From assembly GCF_005845215.1 (NCBI RefSeq), contig NZ_SPHO01000001.1, forward strand, positions 605,146-669,145: 64,000 nucleotides of DNA. The letters run 5' to 3'. The translations under genes and the position numbers were made by a program. The notes under the pieces are model-generated. The model ran no database searches and was not told where the DNA came from. It was given only the letters and a program-made list of their open reading frames with translations. Every line of letters starts with the position of its first letter. Within the stretch, counting starts at the first letter, position 1. Source of the DNA: Clostridium sp. 1001271st1 H5. GTDB lineage: Bacteria; Bacillota; Clostridia; Lachnospirales; Lachnospiraceae. Shown one piece after another: positions 25,743 through 35,260 of the stretch.

Positions 25743-26075
25743 ATGGCAGATAAAGTTCATTGTATTAGGAAAACACTAAGACTAATGCCAGAGGAAGCCA
25801 AGATGCTTGCAAAAAAGGCATGTGATAATGGAATGAATGAGGCTGAGTATATCCGTCTTCTTATCAGTCAGAAACCAAATGATTATCCGGAAGTAAGGAA
25901 GATTCTGAAGGAACTCATTAATGAAGTCAACAGAATTGGAATAAATATCAACCAGATAGTATTTAACAATAATGCCGGGCTGTATTCCAAGGAAGATAAG
26001 ACACAGCTGATAGCTTATATGCGAAAACTGAATCAGAAGGTAGATGAGGCGGTGGTAAAGATTGGCAATCAGTAA
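25743..26075 (+). CDS. mobC: Relaxosome accessory protein MobC
   Basis: The 110-aa protein has the MobC pattern: an N-terminal ribbon-helix-helix (RKTLRLMPEEAKMLAKKACD with GMNEAEYIRLLI) and the signature LKELINEVNRIGININQIV near residues 58-76. MobC opens or bends oriT so that the relaxase can nick. ATG 25743 follows GAGGAAGG; an upstream in-frame start at 25692 would overlap the previous gene without need. It overlaps the relaxase gene by 14 bp, the usual coupling. Confidence 0.85.
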   Translation: MADKVHCIRKTLRLMPEEAKMLAKKACDNGMNEAEYIRLLISQKPNDYPEVRKILKELINEVNRIGININQIVFNNNAGLYSKEDKTQLIAYMRKLNQKVDEAVVKIGNQ

Positions 26076-27510
26076 AATCCTTAATATGAAGGATTGTGGT
26101 GGGCATTTTCACGGAAAACATCTGAAGAGATCTCTTGATTATGTGATGAATCCGGAGAAAACACAGGATGGAAGGCTCGTTGGTGCAATCAACTGTCAGG
26201 TCGATTCTGCTTTTGAACAGATGAAAGCTACAAAACGGAAGTTTGGAAAAGTTGATAAAAGGCAGGGATATCATATCATTCTCTCATTTAAGGAAGATGA
26301 AGTGAATCCTGATACGGCATTTGAGATAACCCGCAGATTCGTGGAAGAGTATCTTGGAAAATCATATGAGGCAGTATATGTGGTGCATGATAATACAGCA
26401 CATGTTCATTCACACATTGTATTTAACAGTGTGAGTTTTGTGGATGGGAAAAAGTATCGCTATGAAAAAGGAGACTGGGCAAAGTATATCCAGCCAATCA
26501 CGAATAAGCTGTGTCAGGAATATGGTCTTTCGATCATTGATGTTGATGATGGCAGTAAGGAAAAAGAGCATGAAAGCTATAAGGACTGGAGCGAATATCG
26601 TGAAGGCAGTTTTGTATGGGCAGATATGATTAAGAGAGACCTGGATTCCTGCATACTGCAGGCAGGAAATTATGAGCAGTTTCTGGAGCTGTTATCTGAC
26701 AAAGGATATGAGGTCAAGCAGGGAAAGTATCTGGCGGTAAAGCCACAAGGAATGACGAGATTTCGCAGATGTAAGACATTAGGTGACATGTATTCTGATG
26801 AGGTAATCCGGGAAAGGATAGAAAAAGAGGATATTTCATTTTACCGGGAACAGCAGAAAGAAGTACAACCGGTTCTTTGTAAGTGTAAGGTGAGAAGATA
26901 CCGAAGGGCAAAGATGTCGGGGCTTCAAAAGAGATACTATGCAAAGCTATACCGGATAGGAAAGCTGAAAAAGAAGCCATACAGTCAGGTATGGAAGTAT
27001 AAGGATGATATCCGTAAGATGCATAAACTGCAGGAGGAGTATTTGTTCCTTGTAAATCATGACATTCATTCAGCAGAGGAGCTTGTCAGTGTAATCAGCT
27101 CATTGACAGATAAAAGAAAAGAAGTTTCAGCAGAGAAAAGCCGCATTTATAAGGCTAGGGAGAGAAGTCGAGAACTTTTTGATATAGCAGATGATATGAA
27201 AGAGTTAGAACCTGCTGAGAAGTCTTTCCTCCAGGGAGATGAATTTTTTACGGATGAGCATCTGCAATGGGAAACTTTGAAACAGAAGCTTTTATCACAG
27301 GGATATAACCTTGAAGAGGTGGAAGCACTGCGTAAACATTATAAAGAGGAGTATTCCAAAGCATGTGCAAAAGAAAGGGCAGTATTCAAAGAGTTGAATA
27401 TTGGTAAATCTATATGGAAGAGTCTTATTCCAGACAGCGTATCAGATGGAAAAGATGCACAGTACAACAAAGAGACAATACGAGACAGGAAAGAGCAGCC
27501 AGAACGTTAG
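26062..27510 (+). CDS. MOBP-type relaxase (MobA/VirD2 family)
   Basis: The 482-aa protein nicks oriT and leads the strand into the recipient. The N-terminal relaxase domain has a metal-binding triad HVHSH (His114, His116, His118), preceded by GYHIILSF. The candidate nucleophile Tyr is probably in the first 40 residues (RSLDYVMNP). The rest is basic and helical, ending in a lysine/glutamate-rich tail. The start is TTG 26062 within the end of mobC. The length is in the usual range for ICE relaxases of this type. Confidence 0.9.
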   Translation: MAISKILNMKDCGGHFHGKHLKRSLDYVMNPEKTQDGRLVGAINCQVDSAFEQMKATKRKFGKVDKRQGYHIILSFKEDEVNPDTAFEITRRFVEEYLGKSYEAVYVVHDNTAHVHSHIVFNSVSFVDGKKYRYEKGDWAKYIQPITNKLCQEYGLSIIDVDDGSKEKEHESYKDWSEYREGSFVWADMIKRDLDSCILQAGNYEQFLELLSDKGYEVKQGKYLAVKPQGMTRFRRCKTLGDMYSDEVIRERIEKEDISFYREQQKEVQPVLCKCKVRRYRRAKMSGLQKRYYAKLYRIGKLKKKPYSQVWKYKDDIRKMHKLQEEYLFLVNHDIHSAEELVSVISSLTDKRKEVSAEKSRIYKARERSRELFDIADDMKELEPAEKSFLQGDEFFTDEHLQWETLKQKLLSQGYNLEEVEALRKHYKEEYSKACAKERAVFKELNIGKSIWKSLIPDSVSDGKDAQYNKETIRDRKEQPER

Positions 27511-27521
27511 GCTGTTTTTTT
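27496..27521 (+). terminator. Weak terminator at the relaxase stop codon
   Basis: CAGCC (27496-27500) pairs with GGCTG (27510-27514) around the stop codon and is followed by seven T. The short stem suggests partial termination between the relaxase and the downstream transfer genes. Confidence 0.5.
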
Positions 27522-27539
27522 AGTAGTTAGGAGGCATAT

Positions 27540-28724
27540 ATGGAAGAAAACAGAGAACCGCTTAGTGCGATAGCAATCGAGAAAAAATTGCAGCTTCTCC
27601 GAAATAAGCATTTTAGTGAAGATACGATTGCTCTTGTAAAAAGTGATTATGAATATGGACTGAAAGAGGAGGAGATCAGCCTTTATCTCAATAAGTCATA
27701 CGACATTGAACAGATGAAGATTTTATCGGAATGTCTGCACAAGGATGTTCCAAAAGATGTGATTGATATTATCAAGAATACCAAGTATTCGGTTCATCAG
27801 ATGCAGGTGTCCCTTGAATTTTATGAAAAGGGTGTACCTGTTCAGACAATTAAGGAGGTTATGGACAAAGGGGAAAAACCTATTACCATGCGACGATTAT
27901 ATGAGGAAGTTCTGGAACAGCTGAATAAAGTCAAGAAACAGATTCCGGAAGAGTCTGAGTATGTGAAAGCACTTATTTCTCAGATGGATGAAGTGGTTGC
28001 AAAGATAAATCATCAGAATGAAAGGTATGATGCCTTGAATAAGAAGCTTTCTGAAATAGAAACGTCCAAAGATGACGAGGAAGTCAGGGAGCGTCTGGTC
28101 AAGGAGAATCAGGATAAGGATGCTCTTATCAACAGTCAGCAGAATGAACTGAATAAGGCAAGCAGTACGATTGCAAGACTCAGGGATGATATTGAGAAAA
28201 AGGATAAGGAGATGAAGCGTATGGGAGACAGAATAGAGTCATTGGAAGATAAGATCATAAGTGTTGCCACAGAGAATAAAAAAGAAGCAGAAAGTAAGGC
28301 AGAGCCGCAGGAAAGCCAGTCCGTATCACAGGCAGATAAAAAGATGGTTGATACAGTTGCAGTTCCTCAGAATATGCAGGCTGTGGCAAACGGGATTCCG
28401 GTCTATTATCAGATTCCGGTAGTTGATGGTACTGGAAATGTGGTGCAGAGACTTCCGATTGAGAGAAGTGTGAGAAAGAGCAACAACAGCGGAGTGGTGA
28501 GCCTTTTTGCAAGACTGTCATTTAAGAAAAAGTCAAGGGCAGACATTGTAAAGCTGGTTGCATCGGGAGACCTTGTTCCGGCGCAGCTTGTGCAGATTAA
28601 GAGTGCAATAGAAAAGGGACTTACTGAGTCACAGCTTGTAGAGCTTATAAACAACAACATTTCAGCGGAAAAGATGAAGGAGATCATTGAGATTGCTGTG
28701 CTTGAAAACAGCATGGCAGATTAG
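27540..28724 (+). CDS. Coiled-coil ICE protein of unknown function
   Basis: The 394-aa protein has helical N-terminal repeats resembling short regulatory motifs (residues 10-120) and a coiled coil (residues about 130-250, KKLSEIETSKDDEEVRERLV and onward). A Pro/Gln-rich linker (IPVYYQIPVVDGTGN) and a basic C-terminal helical domain (residues 315-394) follow. It sits between the relaxase and PcfB genes, where other ICEs carry mobilisation accessory proteins. I recognise no catalytic motif. Ribosome-binding site is AGGAGG before ATG 27540. Confidence 0.7.
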   Translation: MEENREPLSAIAIEKKLQLLRNKHFSEDTIALVKSDYEYGLKEEEISLYLNKSYDIEQMKILSECLHKDVPKDVIDIIKNTKYSVHQMQVSLEFYEKGVPVQTIKEVMDKGEKPITMRRLYEEVLEQLNKVKKQIPEESEYVKALISQMDEVVAKINHQNERYDALNKKLSEIETSKDDEEVRERLVKENQDKDALINSQQNELNKASSTIARLRDDIEKKDKEMKRMGDRIESLEDKIISVATENKKEAESKAEPQESQSVSQADKKMVDTVAVPQNMQAVANGIPVYYQIPVVDGTGNVVQRLPIERSVRKSNNSGVVSLFARLSFKKKSRADIVKLVASGDLVPAQLVQIKSAIEKGLTESQLVELINNNISAEKMKEIIEIAVLENSMAD

Positions 28725-28733
28725 GAGGAACTT

Positions 28734-29138
28734 ATGAATTTAGCAGTAGTAAATGAAGCAGTAACAGAGATGAATGGTGTGGAGCATCAATTTACAGAGG
28801 AAGAGAAAAACTTTGTTGTCCAGTTCGCATTCAGAAGCGGCAGCAAGGAAGACACGATTTCTCTTATTGAAGCTTTGGCACATTCAGCGGATAAGGCTGA
28901 GTCGGACGAGATTATGGTCACATACAGGGCTAAATATGATATGAAGCCTGCATGGGTGGAACAGGTGGAAAACCTGCTTGTGGCACTTGAAATGTATCGT
29001 GTCGAGGAGGAGAAAGCAATCAATCATCTGGCAGATATTTTGACTGCTTATGGTATTGATGTATCAGCCGAGGAAATCCGTACTACAGAGACAGAAACGC
29101 TTAAAACAACAGTCAGAGAGAAAGTGGAGGTGCGATAA
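28734..29138 (+). CDS. Small acidic hypothetical protein before pcfB
   Basis: The 134-aa protein is acidic and predicted helical with no membrane segment. It includes HQFTEEEKNFVVQFAFRSGS and a C-terminal ILTAYGIDVSAEEIR helix. AGGAGG precedes ATG 28734. Its stop overlaps the pcfB start (TAATG), so translation is coupled. Not a family that I recognise; position suggests a partner of PcfB or the coupling protein. Confidence 0.65.
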   Translation: MNLAVVNEAVTEMNGVEHQFTEEEKNFVVQFAFRSGSKEDTISLIEALAHSADKAESDEIMVTYRAKYDMKPAWVEQVENLLVALEMYRVEEEKAINHLADILTAYGIDVSAEEIRTTETETLKTTVREKVEVR

Positions 29139-30256
29139 TGGCAGAAGAGATTCAGGAAGCGGTGCAGATCATCCGTGTAGCTTATGATGGCATTGAGATT
29201 GCCATGAAGGTAGGAAGCGGCGGCATTGCTGCCATGCAGAAGGCAATAGATTTCTTAAAAGGGATGCTTGATTATGAAAAGTCACTTGGCAAGACATCCA
29301 TGAGAAAGCTGATCTTAAAAGGTGGCGATTTACAGGTGTTACAGTTTAATACCGAAGATATGAAAAAGGTTGAAAAGATGGCAAAGAAGTATGGAATACT
29401 CTATTCAGTACTTCCGGACTGCAACAGGAAAGACGGACTGAGTGAGGTAATCTTTCATACAGAGGCAGTTCCACGTGTGAATATGATGATACAGAAACTC
29501 AAGTTTGGCAAGATTGCCACATTTGACGATTATCTGAAGAATGGAGATGAAAAATCCCTTGGCAAGCTGATGGATTTTTTGAAGAAACAGCAGGGAAACG
29601 AGAAAAGCCACACGATAGAAGGGGATAAGGTAAATTCTGCCATTGACGGACTGATCGAAAAGGTCGGAATGTTTGCAATGGAAAAGAAAGCTATCAGTGT
29701 GGATCAGGTCAAGGAGAATTTCAGTATCAATGGTGAGCAGGCTGAAAGTGTTATCAGACAGCTTGAGACAATCGGTGTGCTTGGCAGTAAGAATGAGGAT
29801 GGCACCCATACAGTCATGATGGACAAGGATGCATTTATCAACCGTGTCAGAGGCTATCAGGACCTTGCTGAGAGAATGAGGGCGGTTGCGGCATCAAAGA
29901 ATGCGAACCTGTCAGATGTGACTATCAGCAAGAAGCTGATTATAGAAGAGAATGACCATGCTGTTAAGACCAGAGTTCCCGGCACATGGGGAGAAGAGGC
30001 AAAATATGTATGGCTCCGTAAGGAAAACATCATGGAGATTCATGGTGGAAAGACAATGCTTACCTTCCTTGATTCAACCAAGGATTATAAGCTTTACGAT
30101 GAGCAGAATCGTGTGGTGACAACTCAGAAAGGAACCGAGCTTTATACTCACTATGACAAGGTGGAGTCATCTGTCAGGGAGCGTTACGAGAAAGTACAGA
30201 AGCAGCAGAAAAAGACAGCACAGAAGAAAACTGTTACCACGAAGAAAGCGAGGTAG
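29138..30256 (+). CDS. pcfB: PcfB family conjugation protein
   Basis: The 372-aa protein has the PcfB/DUF3801 domain in residues about 1-150, with characteristic stretches VAYDGIEIAMKVGSGG, LLDYEKSLG-like helix and LQFNTEDMKKVEKMAKKYGI. In plasmid pCF10 PcfB is a relaxosome adaptor delivered with the coupling protein. The C-terminal half is a basic extension that may bind DNA and ends in Lys-rich repeats. Its stop is 6 bp before the VirD4 gene, matching the pcfB-pcfC order of pCF10. Confidence 0.8.
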   Translation: MAEEIQEAVQIIRVAYDGIEIAMKVGSGGIAAMQKAIDFLKGMLDYEKSLGKTSMRKLILKGGDLQVLQFNTEDMKKVEKMAKKYGILYSVLPDCNRKDGLSEVIFHTEAVPRVNMMIQKLKFGKIATFDDYLKNGDEKSLGKLMDFLKKQQGNEKSHTIEGDKVNSAIDGLIEKVGMFAMEKKAISVDQVKENFSINGEQAESVIRQLETIGVLGSKNEDGTHTVMMDKDAFINRVRGYQDLAERMRAVAASKNANLSDVTISKKLIIEENDHAVKTRVPGTWGEEAKYVWLRKENIMEIHGGKTMLTFLDSTKDYKLYDEQNRVVTTQKGTELYTHYDKVESSVRERYEKVQKQQKKTAQKKTVTTKKAR

Positions 30257-30262
30257 CAGCCC

Positions 30263-30776
30263 ATGCAGACAACAAAGAAAAAGCCTTCACTGATATTCAT
30301 TCTTGTGGGTGCAGTGTTAGCCGGGTATCTTGGTTATCTGATAAATGGTGCGTGGACGGAAGGGATTGCCTTTAATGAATTTATGGACAGATTCAATGAG
30401 GTATGTGCTGTTCCCTTTGCCAACTATTACAATTCCAATACAGTAAAAGCAGTAGCCATTGCATTAGGTATCTATGCGATGGCTATTGTCATGTATTATA
30501 CCAGTCAGAGAAACTATATGCCCGGTAAGGAATTTGGTACGGCAAGATTTGAAAATCCGAAGCAGGTCAACAAGATACTTGCAGATAAGGATGAAAATTT
30601 CAACCGGATACTCAGCCAGAATGTGAAGATGTCGCTGGATTTCAGGAGACTCAAGCTCAATGGAAATATCCTTATCTGTGGTGGTTCCGGAGCAGGAAAA
30701 ACATTTTATGAAGTAAAGCCGAATCTGATGCAGATGCCGCATAACTGTTCCTTTATCTGTACCGATCCAAAGGGAG
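30263..30776 (+). CDS. virD4: VirD4/PcfC coupling protein, 5' exon
   Basis: This is the first part of the type IV coupling protein that hands the relaxase-DNA complex to the channel. It has two N-terminal membrane spans (residues about 8-28 and 63-82), the Walker A motif GGSGAGKT near residue 138, and it stops mid-codon after ICTDPKG. The group II intron begins at GTGCG (30777). Joining 30776 to 33456 restores GAA in DPKGEILR, and the two exons sum to 2196 nt, an exact 731 codons plus stop. Without splicing the product would end inside the intron. Confidence 0.85.
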
Positions 30777-31518
30777 GTGCGCAACGTTCCGTTGTGAAAA
30801 GCAATGGCACAGTTTGCGCTGAATTATAAATTATATAGAATTCAGTTCAACTGGAGAACTGAACACATGAATTGTCGAATGACAGGGTAACGCCTCGAAA
30901 GGCATCCTTAATCCTCCGACTTGCATGAAAATGAGTAAACATTGAAATGTAAGAAGCTCGGTGAAGTCGGCAGAAAGGCACCGTAACAGTTAGGCTGACG
31001 AAAGCTACCCAGAGGTGGGCGGTGTGTCTGATATGCCGGAGGTCTATAAGTTATCTATGGTTAGAATGGGGAGCAGACAAACTCTTCTGACGAATCTTCG
31101 AATGTACGGGTCTATATCGGGACTATGTAGAAATGCATAGTGACACAAATAGTGTCGCTAGTGTGGGTGAGTAAGACTCCGCCTTTATGAAAGTCCATGC
31201 ATTGTTAAAGGCAATGGCAAGCTAGCAGGCTCATAGAAGAAACCTAAGGGTAATATGTTAAAGATAATGTGTTCGGAACGTTGGAAGCTGACAACGTGGA
31301 GAATTTACTTTCTGTGAAGCGTATCGAACGGGAAAATCACGCAAGTGATATAAGGGAGATTATGTCAGTGAAAGCGGAGGTATGGTACCTATGAAGCCAT
31401 GATAATAAGTGGTGGAGGGAAGACCTCTAGTCGTGTAATTAGTAAATCAAAATCGAATTGGTATGGGTTCGTGTAAGACTAAGAGATGTACTCACTCCTA
31501 GATTGGAGGATATAGACC

Positions 31519-33342
31519 ATGCTAAAGAAAGCCAAGCTACGTTATAACGAATACTATGATATGCAAAAAGTATTCGATTCCCTATACGCAGCTAGCAAAA
31601 ATGGTAACAATTTTTACAAGTTACTAGAGATTATCGGTTCAGAAGAAAATATTCGTTTAGCATATCGTAATCTGAAAACAAACAGTGGTAGTAATACTGC
31701 TGGAACTGATGGGAAAACCATTGAAGATATTAAAACTCTTACAGATAAGGAAGTCATTGATACAGTTAGAACTATGTTAGATGATTTTAAACCAAAATCA
31801 GTAAGAAGAGTGTTCATTCCAAAGCCAGGTAGTGATAAAAAGCGACCTCTAGGAATTCCTTGTATATGGGATAGGCTAGTCCAACAATGCATTCTGCAAG
31901 TGTTAGAGCCAATATGTGAACCAAAGTTCCATAATCATTCCTATGGATTCCGTCCTAACAGAGGAGCAGACCATGCAATTAGCAGAGCTGTGAGTATGGT
32001 TAATATGTTTCGTCATTACTATTGCGTTGATGTTGATATAAAAGGATTTTTCGACAACGTTGACCACGGAAAGTTATTAAAACAGATATGGACATTAGGT
32101 ATCAGAGATAAAAGGCTGATTTGTATTATCAGCAAAATCCTAAAATCAGAGATAGAGGGAGAAGGAATTCCGACGAAAGGAACGCCACAAGGTGGCATTA
32201 TTAGTCCGCTACTGTCTTTGATAGTGTTGAATGAATTGGATTGGTGGGTAAGTGACCAATGGGAAACATACCAACCAAAAAGATTCAAATCCAAAAAGAG
32301 TTTTTATTCTTATGCAAGAAATTACACCAATTTAAAAGATGGATTCATAGTCAGATATGCAGATGATTTTAAAATTATGTGCAGGACATATGATGAAGCT
32401 CAAAGATGGTATTATGCTACAGTTGATTTCTTGAAAACAAGGTTGAAGCTAGATGTCAGCCCAGAGAAATCCAAAGTAATCAATATGAAGAAAAACTCGT
32501 CAACATATTTAGGATTCAAGATTAAGGTTGTACCAAAAGGGAAAACAAGATACGGATTTATTGCAAAAACAGATATGAGCGACAAGGCAATCAGGAAAGC
32601 CAAAACTAACCTGAAAGCTAAGATTATTAACATCCAAAAGCATACCTCATATATAGCCATAGAGAATTATAATTCAGCGGTGAGAGGTATACAGAATTAT
32701 TACAGTATTGCAACAAATGTTTATAACAACTTAACGGATGTGAGTTACGCTCTTTTACCGACCATTAGAATACGTCTAAGAGATATCAGTAAAACAGTCC
32801 CATTTAGGGAAACAGATATCGAATTTCAGCGAAAGGCAACTGGAATCAGAGATGAAACAAAGATTGTAAAAATAGGTTCACAGACATTACTGCCTATTAC
32901 GGCGGTACGTCACAAAAGTCCTATGAATTTCTCACAAGACACAACGAATTACACAGCTAAAGGAAGAGAGAAAATTCATAGCAATCTGGAAAAAGTTACT
33001 GAATTAGAATTTGAAGCACTTGCAAGAGGCAGAGACCCCAATGAATCTGTTGAATTTAATGATAATCGTATATCTGCATTTGTAGTTCAACAAGGGAATT
33101 GTTATATAACAGGTCAGAAATTAAATGCCAATGATATGAAATGCATAAGGAAAATACCACTGATTCAAGGTGGAACGAATAAGCATGGAAATATCGCATT
33201 TGTAGAACCAAGAGTTTTTAATTTGATATTCAATGACAACATCAATGAAGCAAAAATCCAATTAGCAAAGCTGAAGCTAGAAGAATCAAAAAGAAATAGA
33301 CTGAACAAAATCAGACGTAACTATGGTTACCAATCAATATAG
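31519..33342 (+). CDS. Group II intron reverse transcriptase/maturase with decayed HNH
   Basis: The 607-aa intron-encoded protein has the RT fingers-palm (residues about 50-330) with the catalytic YADD at 280-283, then the maturase/thumb domain. The C terminus (residues about 525-575) follows the outline of an HNH endonuclease, with CYITGQKL (Cys528), KC (Cys542) and IPLIQGGTN. However, the expected His pair after Cys542 is Ile-Arg, and no His occupies the later VxxxVHxLIH positions. It should support splicing and perhaps RT-based mobility, but probably lacks second-strand cleavage. Confidence 0.9.
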   Translation: MLKKAKLRYNEYYDMQKVFDSLYAASKNGNNFYKLLEIIGSEENIRLAYRNLKTNSGSNTAGTDGKTIEDIKTLTDKEVIDTVRTMLDDFKPKSVRRVFIPKPGSDKKRPLGIPCIWDRLVQQCILQVLEPICEPKFHNHSYGFRPNRGADHAISRAVSMVNMFRHYYCVDVDIKGFFDNVDHGKLLKQIWTLGIRDKRLICIISKILKSEIEGEGIPTKGTPQGGIISPLLSLIVLNELDWWVSDQWETYQPKRFKSKKSFYSYARNYTNLKDGFIVRYADDFKIMCRTYDEAQRWYYATVDFLKTRLKLDVSPEKSKVINMKKNSSTYLGFKIKVVPKGKTRYGFIAKTDMSDKAIRKAKTNLKAKIINIQKHTSYIAIENYNSAVRGIQNYYSIATNVYNNLTDVSYALLPTIRIRLRDISKTVPFRETDIEFQRKATGIRDETKIVKIGSQTLLPITAVRHKSPMNFSQDTTNYTAKGREKIHSNLEKVTELEFEALARGRDPNESVEFNDNRISAFVVQQGNCYITGQKLNANDMKCIRKIPLIQGGTNKHGNIAFVEPRVFNLIFNDNINEAKIQLAKLKLEESKRNRLNKIRRNYGYQSI

Positions 33343-33372
33343 ATAATCTATGATTTACAAAAGCACGATGGC

Positions 33373-33406
33373 ACGCCGTATGAAGCGAAAGTTTCACGTA
33401 CGGTGT
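33373..33406 (+). ncRNA. Group II intron domain V
   Basis: A 34-nt hairpin starts ACGCCGTATGAAG, has a GAAA loop and ends CACGTACGGTGT. It matches the conserved catalytic domain V in length and in the CCGTATG/CGTACGG core. Confidence 0.85.
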
Positions 33407-33455
33407 AGAGCGGGGGAAAAGGTGGAGATAACATCAAAGCTTTACCTATCGCTAT

Positions 33456-35137
33456 AAATCCTTAGAAGCTGCGGGCAGATGTTAAAAAATAACGGATATA
33501 ACCTGAAAGTCATTAATCTGTTAGAGATGGATAAATCAGACTGTTACAATCCATTTTCCTATATCAGAGAGGAAACAGATGTGGTCAAGCTGATTACAAA
33601 CCTTATCAGCAATACGACACCAAAGGGAGCGACACCAAGTGATCCGTTTTGGGAAAAAGCGGAAGGATTGTTCTTACAGGCTATCTTTTATTATGTGTGG
33701 CTGGAGGTACAGCCGGCAAAGAGAAACTTTGAGACAGTACTTAAACTTCTTGGAGAGGCAGAGGTTACAGAGCAGGGGAAGGCATCAAAGCTGGATGTGC
33801 GTATGAAGTTTTTAGAGGAAAGTTCCCCACTCGGAGCCAATCATCTGGCAGTCAAGCAGTACAACAAATGTATGAGAGGTGCAGGAGATACCGTCCGTTC
33901 CATTATCATCAGTGCCAACTCAAGACTTGCATTTCTTGAAAATAAGCAGGTTTTACGATTACTCTCCAAAGATGAGCTTAATCTGTCCGATATCGGTATT
34001 GGTGTAAACGGAGATGGGGAGACAAAGACAGCACTCTTTTGTGTAATCCCGGATAGTGACAAATCTTATAACTTTATTATCGGTATGCTTTATACGCAGA
34101 TATTTCAGGAATTGTACTATCAGGCAGACTTTAATTGTGGTGGAAGGCTGCCAATCCATGTGACATTTATGTTAGATGAATTTGCGAATGTCGCATTGCC
34201 CGATGACTTCTGTTCCCTGTTATCGACAATGCGAAGCCGTGAGATTTCAAGTATTATTATCATTCAGAACTTTGCCCAGTTAAAGGCACTTTTCAAAGAT
34301 ACCTGGGAGACAATTCCCGGCAACTGCGATACTTTCATCTATCTCGGTGGAAACGAGCAGAGTACGCACAAGTATGTGTCAGAGCTGCTTGGAAAAGGCA
34401 CGATTGATAAGAAGTCAAGTGGAGAGACAAAGGGCAGACAGGGAAGCTCTTCAAGAAATTATGATGTTTTAGGTCGAGAACTTTTCACACCGGATGAAGT
34501 CCGAAAACTAGATAACAAAAAGTGCATTATCTTTATTAGAGGATTTGATCCTATCATGGATAATAAGTTCATACCATTCAATCATCCGATGTTTAACCAG
34601 ACAGCAGATGGCAAGGGAGAGCCTTATGTTCATCAGATAAGAGGAGCAGATAATCTTATCGGTCCGCCATTTGAGATTCTTTCAGACAAGGCAGTTAAGT
34701 ATTATGAAAAGCTGAGGGATAAGGGCGAGAATGTGTATATAGATTCTCTTACCTATGAGCAGTTTATGATGCTTGGTGATGCGGAGTTAAGCAGAAGATT
34801 CTCCATGCAGGATGAGGCAGAGCAGAAAGCAAAGATTGACAGGGAGCAGGCAAATGAGCTTGAGTATGTCGATGAGTCACAGAAGTCTGATACTACAGAA
34901 TGTGCTAACTCTTCTAATGGAAGTGCTGGTACTAAGCCTGTAAGGAATCCTGAGAGGGAAAAGCCTAAGTGGGAGGATACAATCACAAACCGAATGCTGC
35001 ACTGGTCATATACACCGGAGCAGAAAGAGGAAGTGAAGAAGGCACTTGCGGCAGGAGTTCCGAAGGCAACGATTCTTACTTACTTTTATCCGGAGGTTAC
35101 TGTGGAGAAGATGAGTTCATATCGAAAGAAGCAGTAA
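33456..35137 (+). CDS. virD4: VirD4/PcfC coupling protein, 3' exon
   Basis: This part completes the coupling-protein ATPase. Reading from the splice site gives EILRSCGQMLKNNGYNLKVI, the normal continuation after DPKG. It includes the Walker B region IHVTFMLDEFANVALPDDF, the arginine-containing LLSTMRSREISSIIIIQNFAQ and the GNCDTFIYLGGNEQSTHKYV stretch typical of TraG/VirD4 proteins. The C-terminal 140 residues are acidic and probably flexible, ending in a small helical domain. An unspliced start at ATG 33479 would lack the Walker A motif. Confidence 0.85.
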
Positions 35138-35143
35138 TGTTTT

Positions 35144-35219
35144 TAGATATATTACAGAGTATATGATATAATTTGCTCACATGGTATGCTTCAGCTTATT
35201 GGACTACTAACATGTGAGC
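35144..35219 (+). promoter_or_regulatory. Promoter with inverted-repeat operator of the XRE gene
   Basis: A TATAAT box at 35167-35172 has a weak TTTAGA at 35142-35147, 19 bp upstream. GCTCACATG (35175-35183) and CATGTGAGC (35211-35219) form a perfect 9-bp inverted repeat just after the expected transcription start. This could be the autoregulatory operator of the downstream repressor-like gene, or an mRNA hairpin. Confidence 0.5.
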
Positions 35220-35260
35220 AGTTACAAAAGACAGAAATTATTTTATATTGGAGGTACAGG

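Larger units (their letters stand above)
30777..33455 (+). mobile_element. Group II intron splitting virD4
   Basis: The element starts with GTGCGC and ends in AT, the standard group II boundaries. It carries roughly 740 nt of structured 5' ribozyme sequence, a 607-aa reverse transcriptase/maturase ORF in domain IV, a 34-nt domain V at 33373-33406, and a domain VI-like stretch with a plausible bulged A about 8 nt from the 3' end. Excision restores the VirD4 frame exactly, so it is probably splicing-competent. It lies on the coding strand of the host gene. Confidence 0.9.

Noticed and set aside
30777..30829. VirD4 ending at 30829 as a truncated real protein
   Set aside because: Those last codons read into the group II intron; splicing restores the normal continuation.
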